DNA from: an uncultured Rhodospirillaceae bacterium
Lineage (GTDB): Bacteria > Pseudomonadota > Alphaproteobacteria > UBA8366
NCBI GenBank assembly: GCA_913043025.1
Contig: CAJWLM010000005.1
Coordinates: 95,086-159,085, forward strand
Direction of reading: 5' to 3'
Length of the DNA stretch: 64,000 bases
Below are positions 9,865 through 18,854 of the stretch, in pieces (position 1 is the first letter of the stretch; each line of letters starts with the position of its first letter). Position numbers and translations under genes: made by a program. The notes under the pieces are model-generated. The model was not told the origin of the DNA. It did no database searches and saw only the letters and a list, made by a program, of their open reading frames with translations.

Positions 9865-10464
9865 TCAATTTTTATTAGCAGATCGCCACATTGCAGTGCG
9901 TTTTTTCGCATCAATAATTTGATCGGAAGACATTTCTTCTTCTATAGCCAAACGATTTTTCACAACCATTTCACGGCCCTCGCCTTCAAGGTGTTCGGCT
10001 GCCAGGGACAGCCATTTCCAAGCCTCAACAATATCCTGTTTTACACCAACACCAGCATAAAAAAACGTACTGAGGTTATTTTGAGCTTTCCCATGTCCGT
10101 TATTAGCTGCACGCTGAAGCCACTGAGCTGCCTTTGATGAGTCTTTTGGCACACCTTTTCCAAACTGGTAAAATATGCCAAGATTGAATTGTGCAGAGGG
10201 ATTATTGCCAGTAGCTGCTTTTTCAAACCAGTAAGCGGCGGCGTTCAAGTCAGAGGGACGGCCGAGCCCTTGTTCATAAATTGTCCCCAGCATGAACTGA
10301 GCTCGCACATTACCTGATTGAGCTAAACTATGAAACAACTGCGAAGACTTGAAATATTTTTTTTGCAGATGCATGCGCATGCCATCCGAAAAACTTTCCG
10401 CCAAACTGGGTAATGACCATAAAAGCAAAGCGGCTGACAAAAATGGCACCAAGATACTACGCAT
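9865..10464 (-). CDS. Secreted Sel1-repeat protein
   Basis: 199 residues with a Sec signal peptide (residues 1 to about 22, LVPFLSAALLLWSLPSLA) followed by four Sel1-like TPR repeats from about residue 30 to 165 (A.Q..L...Y..G.GV..D...A..W...AA pattern, for example AQFMLGTIYEQGLG and AQFNLGIFYQFGKG). It probably acts in the periplasm as a protein-protein interaction scaffold; no partner is identifiable. The start codon lies within the end of the pterin dehydratase gene (8-base overlap) with GGGAGAAAG just upstream, so the two are coupled. No functional link to pterin chemistry is evident. Confidence 0.85.
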   Translation of the reverse strand: MRSILVPFLSAALLLWSLPSLAESFSDGMRMHLQKKYFKSSQLFHSLAQSGNVRAQFMLGTIYEQGLGRPSDLNAAAYWFEKAATGNNPSAQFNLGIFYQFGKGVPKDSSKAAQWLQRAANNGHGKAQNNLSTFFYAGVGVKQDIVEAWKWLSLAAEHLEGEGREMVVKNRLAIEEEMSSDQIIDAKKRTAMWRSANKN

Positions 10465-10786
10465 GTTCTTTCTCCCGATTCGTTGTCATTTCGTGCACAG
10501 TAGAATCTATGAATCTTGCTAAGAGTATATCCCTTTCGCTGAGACCATCACACTCATGAGTCGTCAGCGTAACCTCAACTTTTCCATAGACATTTAACCA
10601 CTCGGGATGGTGATTAATCCGTTCAGCCTCCAATGCTATCCGGGTCATGAACCCCCACGCTTGATTGAAGTCATCAAACTTAATAACCCTCTTGATAGCG
10701 TCACTTCCTTGTAGTTTCTTCCAGGCCGGTAATTCTGTTAACATCGAAGCTAGAGCATCGGCTGATATTTTTGCAACCATGTTCAA
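10457..10786 (-). CDS. phhB: Pterin-4a-carbinolamine dehydratase
   Basis: 109 residues, the usual single-domain size. It dehydrates 4a-hydroxytetrahydropterin so the cofactor can be recycled; in bacteria it usually serves phenylalanine hydroxylase. The active-site signature is intact: RINHHPEWLNVYGKVEVTL, with the catalytic His pair and the following HE.(D)GLSERD block. No phenylalanine hydroxylase gene is in the window. The family is sometimes also annotated as a transcription coactivator homologue (DCoH), for which nothing here gives support. First gene of a two-gene unit with the Sel1 protein. Confidence 0.9.
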   Translation of the reverse strand: MNMVAKISADALASMLTELPAWKKLQGSDAIKRVIKFDDFNQAWGFMTRIALEAERINHHPEWLNVYGKVEVTLTTHECDGLSERDILLARFIDSTVHEMTTNREKEHA

Positions 10787-11049
10787 TATCCCTCGGAATT
10801 TTTGTTTTCACAACTTTACTTCAACCAGGCATCAATATTATGGCTAAAAGATGTTACTATCTGTATCGACTATAAACGTTTTTTTGTTTGCTACATTATT
10901 TGACGTGCTTGTCCACATTTATGTTCGCTGTCGGTAGTCTAATATACAAATTTAGCATCTCAAAGAGCAGCGCTTAAAATGCAGGTGACCTAGACCAGAC
11001 TGCGATCATGAGTATGATAGATTGGAACAATTATTTCAGGTGCTAATAA

Positions 11050-11910
11050 ATGGAAATCATACCTCTTGGCAGAAAACTAGGGGCCGAGATAATAGGCATA
11101 GATGCTAGCAAGCCGATCACACCACATCGCTCTGAACAGCTTCGCGACGCTCTTAAAAAACACTTGGTTCTCTTATTCAAAAACCAAACATTACCCGTTA
11201 CCGAGCATGTCATTTTTGCTCAAGTTTTTGGCGACCTTGGGAAGATAGCTGACACTCTTCTTGGCCTTGGAAAACGGAAATATCCAGAGGATGATATCCC
11301 TGATTGTGTCAGCGTTATTTCAAACATTAAAGTAAATAATGAGTCGATCGGAAGCCTTGGTGACAGCGAATGTTTCTGGCATACTGATAGCTGTTTTTCC
11401 AATACTCCGCCTTCTGCAAGTACCTTATATTCAGTTGAAATACCAGATAACGGAGGCAACACGGCCTTCCTTAATATGGTGGATGCGTTAGAAACTTTGC
11501 CTGTTGATATTCGAGCTCAGGTTAACAAACTGTCAATACGACACTCGCAAGTCTATGACAGCACGGGAACCAAGCGCCCAGAGTTTGATGAGGCCAGCGA
11601 CATTACTAAAAATCCGGGTCCGACACACCCAATCGTCCGAACTTTACCCGAAAATAACAGGCAAGTTCTCTACCTGGGACGGCGGCTTGGCGCTTATATT
11701 CCCGGTTTGACGGTGAATGATAGTGAGAATCTTCTGGATGTACTTTGGGCACACACAATCCGAGAGTGCCGCACATGGTCACATCAGTGGTGCCTCGGAG
11801 ATCTCCTTGTCTGGGATAACCGAACTACTATGCATCATCGGGATTCTTTTGACCCAAGGCAGCGGCGGCGTCTGCACAAGGTTCAAGTTGCTGGCGAACG
11901 ACCCGTATGA
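11050..11910 (+). CDS. TauD/TfdA-family Fe(II)/2-oxoglutarate dioxygenase
   Basis: 286 residues, standard length. The iron triad is visible: H111-x-D113 in FWHTDSCF and the distal His at 262 or 263 in WDNRTTMHHRDSF. The 2-oxoglutarate-binding Arg is in QRRRLHKVQV (271-274). The fold matches taurine, 2,4-D and alkylsulfate dioxygenases. The specific substrate cannot be read from sequence and no ABC sulfonate transporter is nearby. The gene stands alone behind a 263-base spacer, and faces the FIST gene. The 151 bases between the two stops hold one inverted repeat (11921-11940) without a T-tract. Confidence 0.88.
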   Translation: MEIIPLGRKLGAEIIGIDASKPITPHRSEQLRDALKKHLVLLFKNQTLPVTEHVIFAQVFGDLGKIADTLLGLGKRKYPEDDIPDCVSVISNIKVNNESIGSLGDSECFWHTDSCFSNTPPSASTLYSVEIPDNGGNTAFLNMVDALETLPVDIRAQVNKLSIRHSQVYDSTGTKRPEFDEASDITKNPGPTHPIVRTLPENNRQVLYLGRRLGAYIPGLTVNDSENLLDVLWAHTIRECRTWSHQWCLGDLLVWDNRTTMHHRDSFDPRQRRRLHKVQVAGERPV

Positions 11911-12061
11911 CGATACACTCTTTAGCATGATGATGCTAAAAGCAAACCTCTCTAAATGATCAACATTGATGGAGTTTTAACTCTTTATTGCTCGGGGCCG
12001 TGCCACCGTTAATCAAATGCCCCTCTTTGATCAACATTCTGAAAGGCCGAGAAATTAGAGA

Positions 12062-13192
12062 TTAAAGAAAAACTGTGAGAACACCCGTATAGCCGTACAA
12101 GCGATTATTACTTATCTCTCCATTCGCAAAAAAACCAACTAATGGGAAGTCGCCCAATTCGGATGAAATCAGTTTGAGTTCCTCACTATCAGACCCGAAT
12201 TGATTTGGCCCTCTAGCACAACACGAAAAGTATAATCCTCCTCTAATCGCACCGATTTCAGTCCGAGACTTTATATCCTTAAGCATGCGCTTCATATCGG
12301 TAATTGCACTTTCATGGTCGCGACGACAAAATATTACTTGGTCACCGGCGGTAACATAGTCGCCGATCGCCACGACTCCAGTTTCAGGATCTACACCCAC
12401 CAGGTTACGAACGAGATAGTCACCCGTATCGCTGCCGGTAACTGGCAATGCAACAAAAATATAACCAGCTGCACGTTGCAGATCGCGAGACAGCACCTCT
12501 CCAACGTCTTCTTTAAACACATCGAGTGCAGGCTTGCCATCAAGTTCAATCAATAGATTTTGATCTGCAGCGGTTATTCTATGTGGACTACCGATCGGCG
12601 AGCAACCCTGCGTCACGCCTACCTGCGCTGGTATTTCGTCCAGTGCAAACATAGCACCCGAGAGACCGCCCTCGCTTACGTCATCCGCTAGCTGAAAGAA
12701 ATTTTGCTGAGACGCCGTTAATCCCCCAACTAGGAACCCTTCGGTTTCGGAGGATATTTTCTCAATGAGATCATTAATCTTTTGATTCCTCGGGTCTCCA
12801 TGGACCACCGTTAACGGCGATAAAATATTATCAAGCCAAGACTCATGCTTATCAGTAATGGCTGTAATATTGTCTGTCACGCTGTCGAAAATTCGGAATG
12901 CTGACTCGCGCGCAGGCACAATCATTACTACCATTGCCGGTTCGTCAAAATATTCTTTACTCGTAGTGCAAACTCCTAGCCCTACTGTTCCTATCCAATG
13001 ATCGACCCCGATCCTGTCCTTAAAGAAGTTTGATATATCACCAAGTACGGCGCTGAAATGATCCGTAACGTAAAGAAATCCAAGTCTATGTTCGGGACTA
13101 GCTGCTTTCAGCTGAGCCGCGCAGTCTTGAGCTACTGACTGCCAATCCGGCCCCGAGCCATGTGCGCTAATAAATGGTGCTGAGTTACTCAT
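12062..13192 (-). CDS. Stand-alone FIST-domain protein
   Basis: 376 residues made only of the FIST_N (roughly 1-210) and FIST_C (roughly 215-360) sensor domains: RLGFLYVTDHFSAVLGD, HWIGTVGLGVCTT, AMFALDEIPAQVGVTQGCSPIG, and a C-terminal SCCARGPNQFGSDSEEL followed by FPLVGFFANGEI. FIST domains are thought to bind small ligands such as amino acids and are commonly fused to signalling outputs; no kinase, cyclase or receiver domain is attached here. The ATG overlaps the stop of the upstream arylesterase gene by 4 bases (ATGA), so the pair is translationally coupled and may act together. Confidence 0.85.
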   Translation of the reverse strand: MSNSAPFISAHGSGPDWQSVAQDCAAQLKAASPEHRLGFLYVTDHFSAVLGDISNFFKDRIGVDHWIGTVGLGVCTTSKEYFDEPAMVVMIVPARESAFRIFDSVTDNITAITDKHESWLDNILSPLTVVHGDPRNQKINDLIEKISSETEGFLVGGLTASQQNFFQLADDVSEGGLSGAMFALDEIPAQVGVTQGCSPIGSPHRITAADQNLLIELDGKPALDVFKEDVGEVLSRDLQRAAGYIFVALPVTGSDTGDYLVRNLVGVDPETGVVAIGDYVTAGDQVIFCRRDHESAITDMKRMLKDIKSRTEIGAIRGGLYFSCCARGPNQFGSDSEELKLISSELGDFPLVGFFANGEISNNRLYGYTGVLTVFL

Positions 13193-13971
13193 CTTATTTT
13201 CTCCAGTGAACGTTTAACTGTAGGCAAAATTCGTTCAACAATAACCTTAATACCGAGTTTATTCGGATGGATTCCATCAACAAGATTGAGCTCGGATTTT
13301 GAGGCAACCCCGTCAAGAAAAAAAGGGTAGAAATCAACCTGATTTTTTTTTGCAAGATCGGGAAAAATATCGTCAAAAGCTACTCCATAATCATCTCCTA
13401 GGTTTGGAGGAGCTCGCATCCCAGCAAGCAAGACATGTGCCCCCTTCGCTCGTATTCGGCGAATGATTATTGCCAAGTTATTTTTCGTCACATTTGGGTC
13501 AAACCCGCGCAATCCATCATTGGCACCAAGCTCTAAAATCACAAGATCGGGATTGACTCGCATCACCCAATCAACGCGCGCAACTCCCCCCGCAGTTGTA
13601 TCCCCTGAAATCCCGGCGTTAATGACGATAACATGATATCCGTCTCGCTTTAATGAGCGAGATAATTGTTCTGAGAAACCATCGTAGTTTTGAAGCCCAA
13701 ATCCGGCAATTAAACTATCGCCAAAAGCCAATATTTTGATAGGCGCGCGACTAGTTTCAGACACCCCTGTGCTACCTGTTAGCGATGACAAGACCAAAGA
13801 AAATAACAGTACTGCATTGAAATAAAAACAGCGTGCCGCATATGTGTTAGTGATTTCGCCATACCTCCGTACAAAAAATTGTTGTAGTCTTTCAGTTATG
13901 TCACAGGCAAAAAAGATCGAGCCACTCGTGCAATTTGAGATGGTGAACCTTACACTGGGCGGCCCTACCAA
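13189..13971 (-). CDS. GDSL arylesterase / lysophospholipase (TesA-like), start unclear
   Basis: SGNH hydrolase with all four blocks: AFGDSLIAGFG (nucleophile Ser), NAGISGDTTAGG, LELGANDGLRG and DGIHPNKLG (Asp/His). Likely a periplasmic esterase/thioesterase/lysophospholipase like E. coli TesA. The stretch LLFSLVLSSLTG just before the catalytic domain looks like a signal-peptide core, but the frame offers no ATG or GTG before it: upstream there is only TTG at 13971, inside the divergent ABC gene, then CTG (13809) and TTG (13797) inside the hydrophobic core. The coordinates given are the full open frame. Divergence from YbbA/YbbP-type genes repeats the E. coli tesA-ybbAP arrangement. Confidence 0.85.
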   Translation of the reverse strand: MVGPPSVRFTISNCTSGSIFFACDITERLQQFFVRRYGEITNTYAARCFYFNAVLLFSLVLSSLTGSTGVSETSRAPIKILAFGDSLIAGFGLQNYDGFSEQLSRSLKRDGYHVIVINAGISGDTTAGGVARVDWVMRVNPDLVILELGANDGLRGFDPNVTKNNLAIIIRRIRAKGAHVLLAGMRAPPNLGDDYGVAFDDIFPDLAKKNQVDFYPFFLDGVASKSELNLVDGIHPNKLGIKVIVERILPTVKRSLEKIR

Positions 13972-14596
13972 TCAGGTAAAGATTTTACAATCTGTAAATT
14001 TAAATATCTTAAATAACACAAAAGTTAGTATTGTTGGGTCCTCTGGGTCAGGTAAAACATCGTTACTACTATTGATAGGCGGACTAGAAAAGGCGACTAG
14101 CGGTCGCATCAAAGTCAACGGACAAGACCTCTCTACCCTATCGGAAGATTCTCTAGCCTCGTTTAGGCGCGATACTATCGGCATAATTTTTCAATCTTTT
14201 CACCTAATCCCGACAATGACAGCGTTAGAAAATGTTGCAATTCCTCTTGAACTAGCGGGGAACATGAATTCATTCCCGATGGCTGAACTCGAGCTCTCCC
14301 ACGTTGGACTCGAGAACCGTCTTGCTCACTATCCCAGCGAACTATCTGGCGGGGAGCAGCAACGAGTGGCCATTGCTCGGGCCTTGGCACCTAAACCAAA
14401 ATTAATTTTAGCAGATGAACCAACCGGCAATCTCGACGGCGAGACGGGGTCTCAAATCGTTGATTTATTATTTTCACGAGCTGATGAATGCCAATCAACA
14501 TTGATATTCGTAACGCATGATAATGGATTAGCAGAGCAGGCCGAGCATATGATCCAGCTTCACGACGGTAAAATCCAGGCTGACAGCAACGGTTAA
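13898..14596 (+). CDS. ABC transporter ATPase, YbbA/LolD-like
   Basis: 232 residues from ATG 13898 (MSQAKKIEP). One nucleotide-binding domain of the MacB/LolD type: Walker [10 protein letters not shown]-loop [18 protein letters not shown], signature LSGGEQQR, Walker [10 protein letters not shown] and H-loop IFVTHD, all intact. It should power the large FtsX-like permease encoded 8 bases downstream. Together with the divergent arylesterase this repeats the tesA/ybbA/ybbP gene order of Proteobacteria. YbbAP-type systems act on the envelope by mechanotransmission or lipid/hydrolase control; the exact role here is not known. Confidence 0.92.
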   Translation: MSQAKKIEPLVQFEMVNLTLGGPTNQVKILQSVNLNILNNTKVSIVGSSGSGKTSLLLLIGGLEKATSGRIKVNGQDLSTLSEDSLASFRRDTIGIIFQSFHLIPTMTALENVAIPLELAGNMNSFPMAELELSHVGLENRLAHYPSELSGGEQQRVAIARALAPKPKLILADEPTGNLDGETGSQIVDLLFSRADECQSTLIFVTHDNGLAEQAEHMIQLHDGKIQADSNG

Positions 14597-14603
14597 CAGA
14601 AAT

Positions 14604-17153
14604 ATGTGTAAATCCAAATTATTGAGGATGGCATGCAGAGTGGCCAGAAGGGAGTGCCGTAGCGGTACTCGTGGTTTCAAGATATTCGTAATGTGTTTAA
14701 TGCTAGGTGTCGCAGCTATAGCCGCTATCGGTTCGGTATCCGAAGGTATAAAGACGGCAATAGACAATGATGGACGACTTTTACTTGGTGGAGACGTGGA
14801 TATCCGCCTTACGCACAGCCCAGCAACAAGAAATCAGCTGGTTTGGTTAAAGCAAAATTCAACATCATTATCGCAAGTGGTGCAAATGCGAGTGATGACG
14901 CAATCGGTAGACAAGACGCAAAGTATTCTTGCAGAGCTTAAAGCGGTAGACAAGTTTTACCCACTGTTCGGAGGCTTCCGATTGAAAGATTCTGCGTCCC
15001 TGCCAACAGCTTTATCATCAAAAGGGGGGATGTATGGGGTGGTCGTTGAACAACAAGTTTTGAACAAGCTCAGCCTCCACCTTGGTGATAAAATCCGGAT
15101 TGGCGCTAGAGAATTTGTAATTCGAGCAGTTATTGATCGGGAGCCCGACCGTAGCTCTCAGGTCTTCCGACTAGGCCCTCGTGTCATAATTTCGATTGGA
15201 GGATTGAGAGCAACAGGTTTGGTAAAACCCGGAAGTTTAGTCAGATTTCATTACAGGGTTGGGCTGAATGAAAAATCGGCTCATGCGGAATGGGTTCGAC
15301 GCCTGAATGCAAAATTTCCAGAGGCAGGGTGGCGTATCCAGACAATTGAAAATGCAGCACCCAACGTGAAGCGCTTTACGGAGCGTGTGGAACTCTTCCT
15401 CAATCTGGTTGGCTTGACCACATTACTAATCGGCGGAATCGGAATCGCTATTGGAGTACGAAGTTTCGTAGAATCCCGCTTCACCACTGTGGCCACACTT
15501 AAATCGCTCGGGGCTTCGGGTAATCTAATATTTACCGTTTACCTGATTCAGATACTTGTAATTGCTAGCATCGCAACCGCTGCGGGCCTTGCGCTGGGAA
15601 TAGTATCGCCCCTCATGATAGGTCCCTTCTTGGAGGAATACTTAGGGGTGTTTAGTGCCTTCGGTATATACCCAAATGCACTTTTGAAGGCGGCCACATT
15701 TGGCTTTTTAACCGCTCTAATTTTCTCTATCTGGCCGCTGGCCCGTGCTCGAAATGTGGCGGCTAGCTCACTATTCCGACACGCAATACAATCTCCTCAT
15801 GGTCGGCCAACAAGAGGAATAGTTTTTTCACTAATATTGTTATCAGCACTACTGGCACTAACAGCCATTATAACAGCGGAACCGATGTCTGCCGGACTTT
15901 GGTTCGTTTTGGGAACCCTACTTGTTTTGACTGCTTTCCATTTGTTGGCAAAACTTCTTGTCATATTACTACGTCGGATAAAGTTGCGTACGAGGCTAAT
16001 TAGCACTGTTGCATTAAACAATTTATGTCGGCCCGACGCCCAAACACCCGCAGTTATACTGGCATTAGGCATGAGCCTCTCGGTGATAACTGCAATCGTA
16101 TTGATCGAAGAAAACATCAGGCTCCAAATCGATAATACTATCCCCAAGGCTGCGCCTGCTTACTATTTTATAGACATACAAAGTAGCCAAATAAAAGAGT
16201 TTGTAGAGATCGCTGAAAACCACCCCAGTGTTTCCAGAATTAATAAAGTACCAATGCTGCGTGGACGAATAATAAAATTAGCCGGTGTGCCGGTGCAAAG
16301 TATTCAACCCTCACCAGAAGTAGCATGGGTACTGCGCGGAGATCGGGGTATTACTTGGTCTGATGACCCACCCGAAGAGGGAAGCGCCGTAGTAGAAGGT
16401 AGCTGGTGGCCAGTGGATTATTCGGGTCCGCCGTTGGTTTCTTTTGATAAGGCTAAGGCCGAAGCTTTCGGCTTAGACATAGGCGATACAATAACGGTTA
16501 ACCTTTTAGGAATTCCGTTAACGGCTCGCATAGCTAACCTCAGAGATATTAATTGGAATAGTTTGTCGATTAATTTTCTTATGATCTTTTCCCCTAATGC
16601 TCTGAAAGGAACACCTCTATCCTACGTTGCAACCGCGCATTTTCTGCGTGATTCATCAGAGTTTGAAGAATTGGAACTGGCAAAAAAAATCACACAAGCA
16701 CTACCTAATGTTTCAGCAATTCGAGTTAAAGACGTGCTTGCCGATATTAAAAATATGATAGCAGATATTGGAGTCGCCGTTCGCGCTATAGGAATGATCG
16801 CTGTATGTGTAAGTGTGCTCGTACTCTCTGCCGCCATTGCGGCCAACCACAATCGCCGCATTTATGAAGCTGTAATTTTAAAGGTTTTGGGTGCATCACG
16901 GCTGCAAGTTATAAAAATTTTTGCTTTTGAATTCTTTTTTCTTGGACTTATTACAGCAGCACTTTCGGCATTGGCGGCAACTGGTGTAAGTTGGGGTCTA
17001 GTGGTACACGTTATGCGCGCAGATTGGACATTCCTACCAGGTATTTTAGTTGTTACATTGTTGTTAAGTCTCACATTCACCATCACTGGTGGGCTATTAG
17101 CGACTTGGCTAGCACTGAACGGGAAATCAACTAACTATTTGCGAAATGAATAG
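14604..17153 (+). CDS. FtsX-like ABC permease, YbbP-type
   Basis: 849 residues with the YbbP layout: an N-terminal helix (GFKIFVMCLMLGVAAIAAIG), a large periplasmic MacB_PCD-like domain (about 45-255), a first FtsX core of three or more helices from about 262 (LFLNLVGLTTLLIGGIGIAIGV), a middle helix set, a second periplasmic domain (about 510-710) and a C-terminal FtsX core (about 715-840, ending ITGGLLATWLA). Ten or so transmembrane segments in total. The partner of the preceding ATPase, starting 8 bases after its stop. Such type VII ABC proteins usually transmit ATP-driven motion to periplasmic partners rather than move a solute through the membrane. Confidence 0.9.
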   Translation: MCKSKLLRMACRVARRECRSGTRGFKIFVMCLMLGVAAIAAIGSVSEGIKTAIDNDGRLLLGGDVDIRLTHSPATRNQLVWLKQNSTSLSQVVQMRVMTQSVDKTQSILAELKAVDKFYPLFGGFRLKDSASLPTALSSKGGMYGVVVEQQVLNKLSLHLGDKIRIGAREFVIRAVIDREPDRSSQVFRLGPRVIISIGGLRATGLVKPGSLVRFHYRVGLNEKSAHAEWVRRLNAKFPEAGWRIQTIENAAPNVKRFTERVELFLNLVGLTTLLIGGIGIAIGVRSFVESRFTTVATLKSLGASGNLIFTVYLIQILVIASIATAAGLALGIVSPLMIGPFLEEYLGVFSAFGIYPNALLKAATFGFLTALIFSIWPLARARNVAASSLFRHAIQSPHGRPTRGIVFSLILLSALLALTAIITAEPMSAGLWFVLGTLLVLTAFHLLAKLLVILLRRIKLRTRLISTVALNNLCRPDAQTPAVILALGMSLSVITAIVLIEENIRLQIDNTIPKAAPAYYFIDIQSSQIKEFVEIAENHPSVSRINKVPMLRGRIIKLAGVPVQSIQPSPEVAWVLRGDRGITWSDDPPEEGSAVVEGSWWPVDYSGPPLVSFDKAKAEAFGLDIGDTITVNLLGIPLTARIANLRDINWNSLSINFLMIFSPNALKGTPLSYVATAHFLRDSSEFEELELAKKITQALPNVSAIRVKDVLADIKNMIADIGVAVRAIGMIAVCVSVLVLSAAIAANHNRRIYEAVILKVLGASRLQVIKIFAFEFFFLGLITAALSALAATGVSWGLVVHVMRADWTFLPGILVVTLLLSLTFTITGGLLATWLALNGKSTNYLRNE

Positions 17154-17280
17154 TGATGTGTGTTATACTAAATGAAAATGAGGTTATTTTGATTAATATA
17201 AAATACCCTATTGAAATTAGGTGATATTTTCCAATATCTTCATATATATTTATTTGTTGTTTTTATGGACGGAGTTATAA

Positions 17281-18006
17281 ATGAGTTACGATCCGCAGCA
17301 TACACAGCAGGCACAAACATACGGTGTCACGGCTTCGCGAGATGAAATCGATGCAGGCCTTCGAGCATACATGCTCCGCGTATACAACTATATGGCACTT
17401 GGGGTAGCATTTACCGGCATAGTTGCTTTGGTGGTAGCCTCTTCCCCAGCCCTTATGCAGACTATTGCATTGGGTCCGTTTAAATGGGTATTTTTTATTG
17501 GTATCCTAGGTTTAGGCTGGTTTGCACCAAAGGTTATTCTTACTGGAAGCACTGTAGCCGGTCATGCTGCCTTTTGGGCATATGCGGCGATGTGGGGCGC
17601 GCTGATTGCGCCAATGTTTTATATTTATACCGAGGCTAGCATAGCGCGGGTATTTTTTATCACGGCAGGGGCTTTCGCAGGCCTTAGTCTCTACGGATAC
17701 ACAACGAAAAAAGATCTGGCGCCTATGGGTCGGTTCCTTGCAATGGCGTCAATAGGGATACTGATAGCTTTAGTGGTTAATATGTTTCTTGAAAGCAGTG
17801 GTTTTCAAACTGTTTTGTCAATCGTAGTTGTTTTAGTTTTTGCCGGACTGACAGCTTACGAAACTCAAGCAATCAAAGAGTCGTATTTTCAGGATGACTC
17901 ACACGATATACAATCTAAGAAGGCAGTATTCGGCGCGTTTATTTTATACGGCTGCTTCATCACATTATTCATATGGATGTTGCACCTATTCGGCAACCGC
18001 GAATAA
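17281..18006 (+). CDS. Bax inhibitor-1 / YccA family membrane protein
   Basis: 241 residues, seven hydrophobic segments from about residue 37 to the C terminus (YMALGVAFTGIVALV onward), with the BI-1 conserved region GLTAYETQAIKESY and a final VFGAFILYGCFITLFIWML. Bacterial members are pH-sensitive calcium-leak channels or modulators of FtsH; the role here is inferred from family only. A Shine-Dalgarno GGACGGAG precedes ATG 17281. The 127-base upstream spacer is very AT-rich. The gene ends in a strong Rho-independent terminator at 18025, so it is probably monocistronic. Confidence 0.9.
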   Translation: MSYDPQHTQQAQTYGVTASRDEIDAGLRAYMLRVYNYMALGVAFTGIVALVVASSPALMQTIALGPFKWVFFIGILGLGWFAPKVILTGSTVAGHAAFWAYAAMWGALIAPMFYIYTEASIARVFFITAGAFAGLSLYGYTTKKDLAPMGRFLAMASIGILIALVVNMFLESSGFQTVLSIVVVLVFAGLTAYETQAIKESYFQDDSHDIQSKKAVFGAFILYGCFITLFIWMLHLFGNRE

Positions 18007-18024
18007 ATAATACTCGATGAACTC

Positions 18025-18057
18025 AAAAAGCCGCGCCTAACGGGTGCGGCTTTTTTT
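18025..18057 (+). terminator. Rho-independent terminator after the BI-1 gene
   Basis: Inverted repeat AAAAAGCCGC (18025-18034) and GCGGCTTTTT (18046-18055) around an 11-base loop, running into seven T residues. It lies 19 bases after the BI-1 stop codon and separates this gene from the cyclic-nucleotide-binding gene downstream. Confidence 0.9.
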
Positions 18058-18126
18058 GTTCACCCACAGCTGAAAAGTAACTAATATCTATTCTTCCGCA
18101 ATAAATTTGGGGTAGACGACATAAAT

Positions 18127-18486
18127 ATGGCTTCCCAGAAAGCGACCACTGTCCTTGATCGCAAAACAGTCCCATCAGGAACAGTAGTATTCCGCGAAGG
18201 CGAAACTGGTAGTACTGCGTTTATCGTTGAGTCCGGAAAAGTTGAAATTTGGAAAGGAAATGAATCAGAGCGGCACCGCTTAGGTGTAATTTCCGAGGGG
18301 GGCATCTTTGGGGAAATGGCTTTGATAGATGGGGAACCTCGTATGGCATCGGCGACTACTCTTACAGATTGTGTGTTAGTTTCGGTGTCCGAAGGCATGT
18401 TCCAGGAAAAGCTTGATAACTCTGACCCATTTGTCGTAGCCCTTCTACGCATATTTGCGCATAACATACGGACCATAACAAAATAA
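18127..18486 (+). CDS. Stand-alone cyclic-nucleotide-binding-domain protein
   Basis: 119 residues, nearly the bare CAP-type sensor domain (beta roll from about 10 to 100) with no HTH or enzyme output. The phosphate-binding cassette FGEMALIDGEPRMASATT has the Arg that contacts the cyclic phosphate, so ligand binding is plausible. The C-terminal helix is present (FVVALLRIFAHNIRTITK). It may act as an adapter or bind a partner protein in trans. It ends 17 bases before the convergent tRNA-Thr. A second protein of this kind is encoded at 62522-62986. Confidence 0.85.
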   Translation: MASQKATTVLDRKTVPSGTVVFREGETGSTAFIVESGKVEIWKGNESERHRLGVISEGGIFGEMALIDGEPRMASATTLTDCVLVSVSEGMFQEKLDNSDPFVVALLRIFAHNIRTITK

Positions 18487-18503
18487 AATCGTCAAACTCG
18501 AAA

Positions 18504-18579
18504 TGGTGCCGCTTGCGTGACTCGAACACGCGACCCCCGCATTACGAATGCGATGCTCTACCAACTGAGCTAAAGCGGC
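18504..18579 (-). tRNA. tRNA-Thr (anticodon CGT)
   Basis: 76-base cloverleaf read from 18579 to 18504. The acceptor stem GCCGCTT pairs with AAGCGGC, followed by discriminator A and an encoded CCA. The D arm is GCTC-AGTTGGTA-GAGC, the anticodon stem-loop TCGCA-TTCGTAA-TGCGG with anticodon CGT, and the T arm GCGTG-TTCGAGT-CACGC. All stems pair with at most one G-T. It decodes ACG. Confidence 0.97.
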
Positions 18580-18854
18580 CTCAAATCTAAATGACAAGAT
18601 AAGCCTAGCTAACGACGGGTACAATACACTTAGAGGTTTGGCGTCAAACAAATTGCAAAGTGGTCTGAGCACGGAAGCACAAAAATTTTTTAATTCACTC
18701 ATTGAATATGCTGAAATGTGCGATTAATTGAAGCTTATTACCATTAAAACTGTCTGTTTATAGGTGCTCTTGTTAAAGCCTTGATAGGCATGAAACCCAT
18801 AGGAAACTGGCTAAATTTTAGCATTCGAGTTGCACATAATACAAAATTTGATAG

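Noticed and set aside
11921..11940. Inverted repeat TTTAGCA-N6-TGCTAAA between the convergent dioxygenase and FIST genes
   Set aside because: No T-tract follows on either strand, so it does not qualify as an intrinsic terminator. Left as an unexplained short palindrome.
11957..12038. 11-base direct repeat TGATCAACATT at 11957-11967 and 12028-12038
   Set aside because: Only two copies, 71 bases apart, with no flanking structure; consistent with chance in AT-rich spacer DNA.
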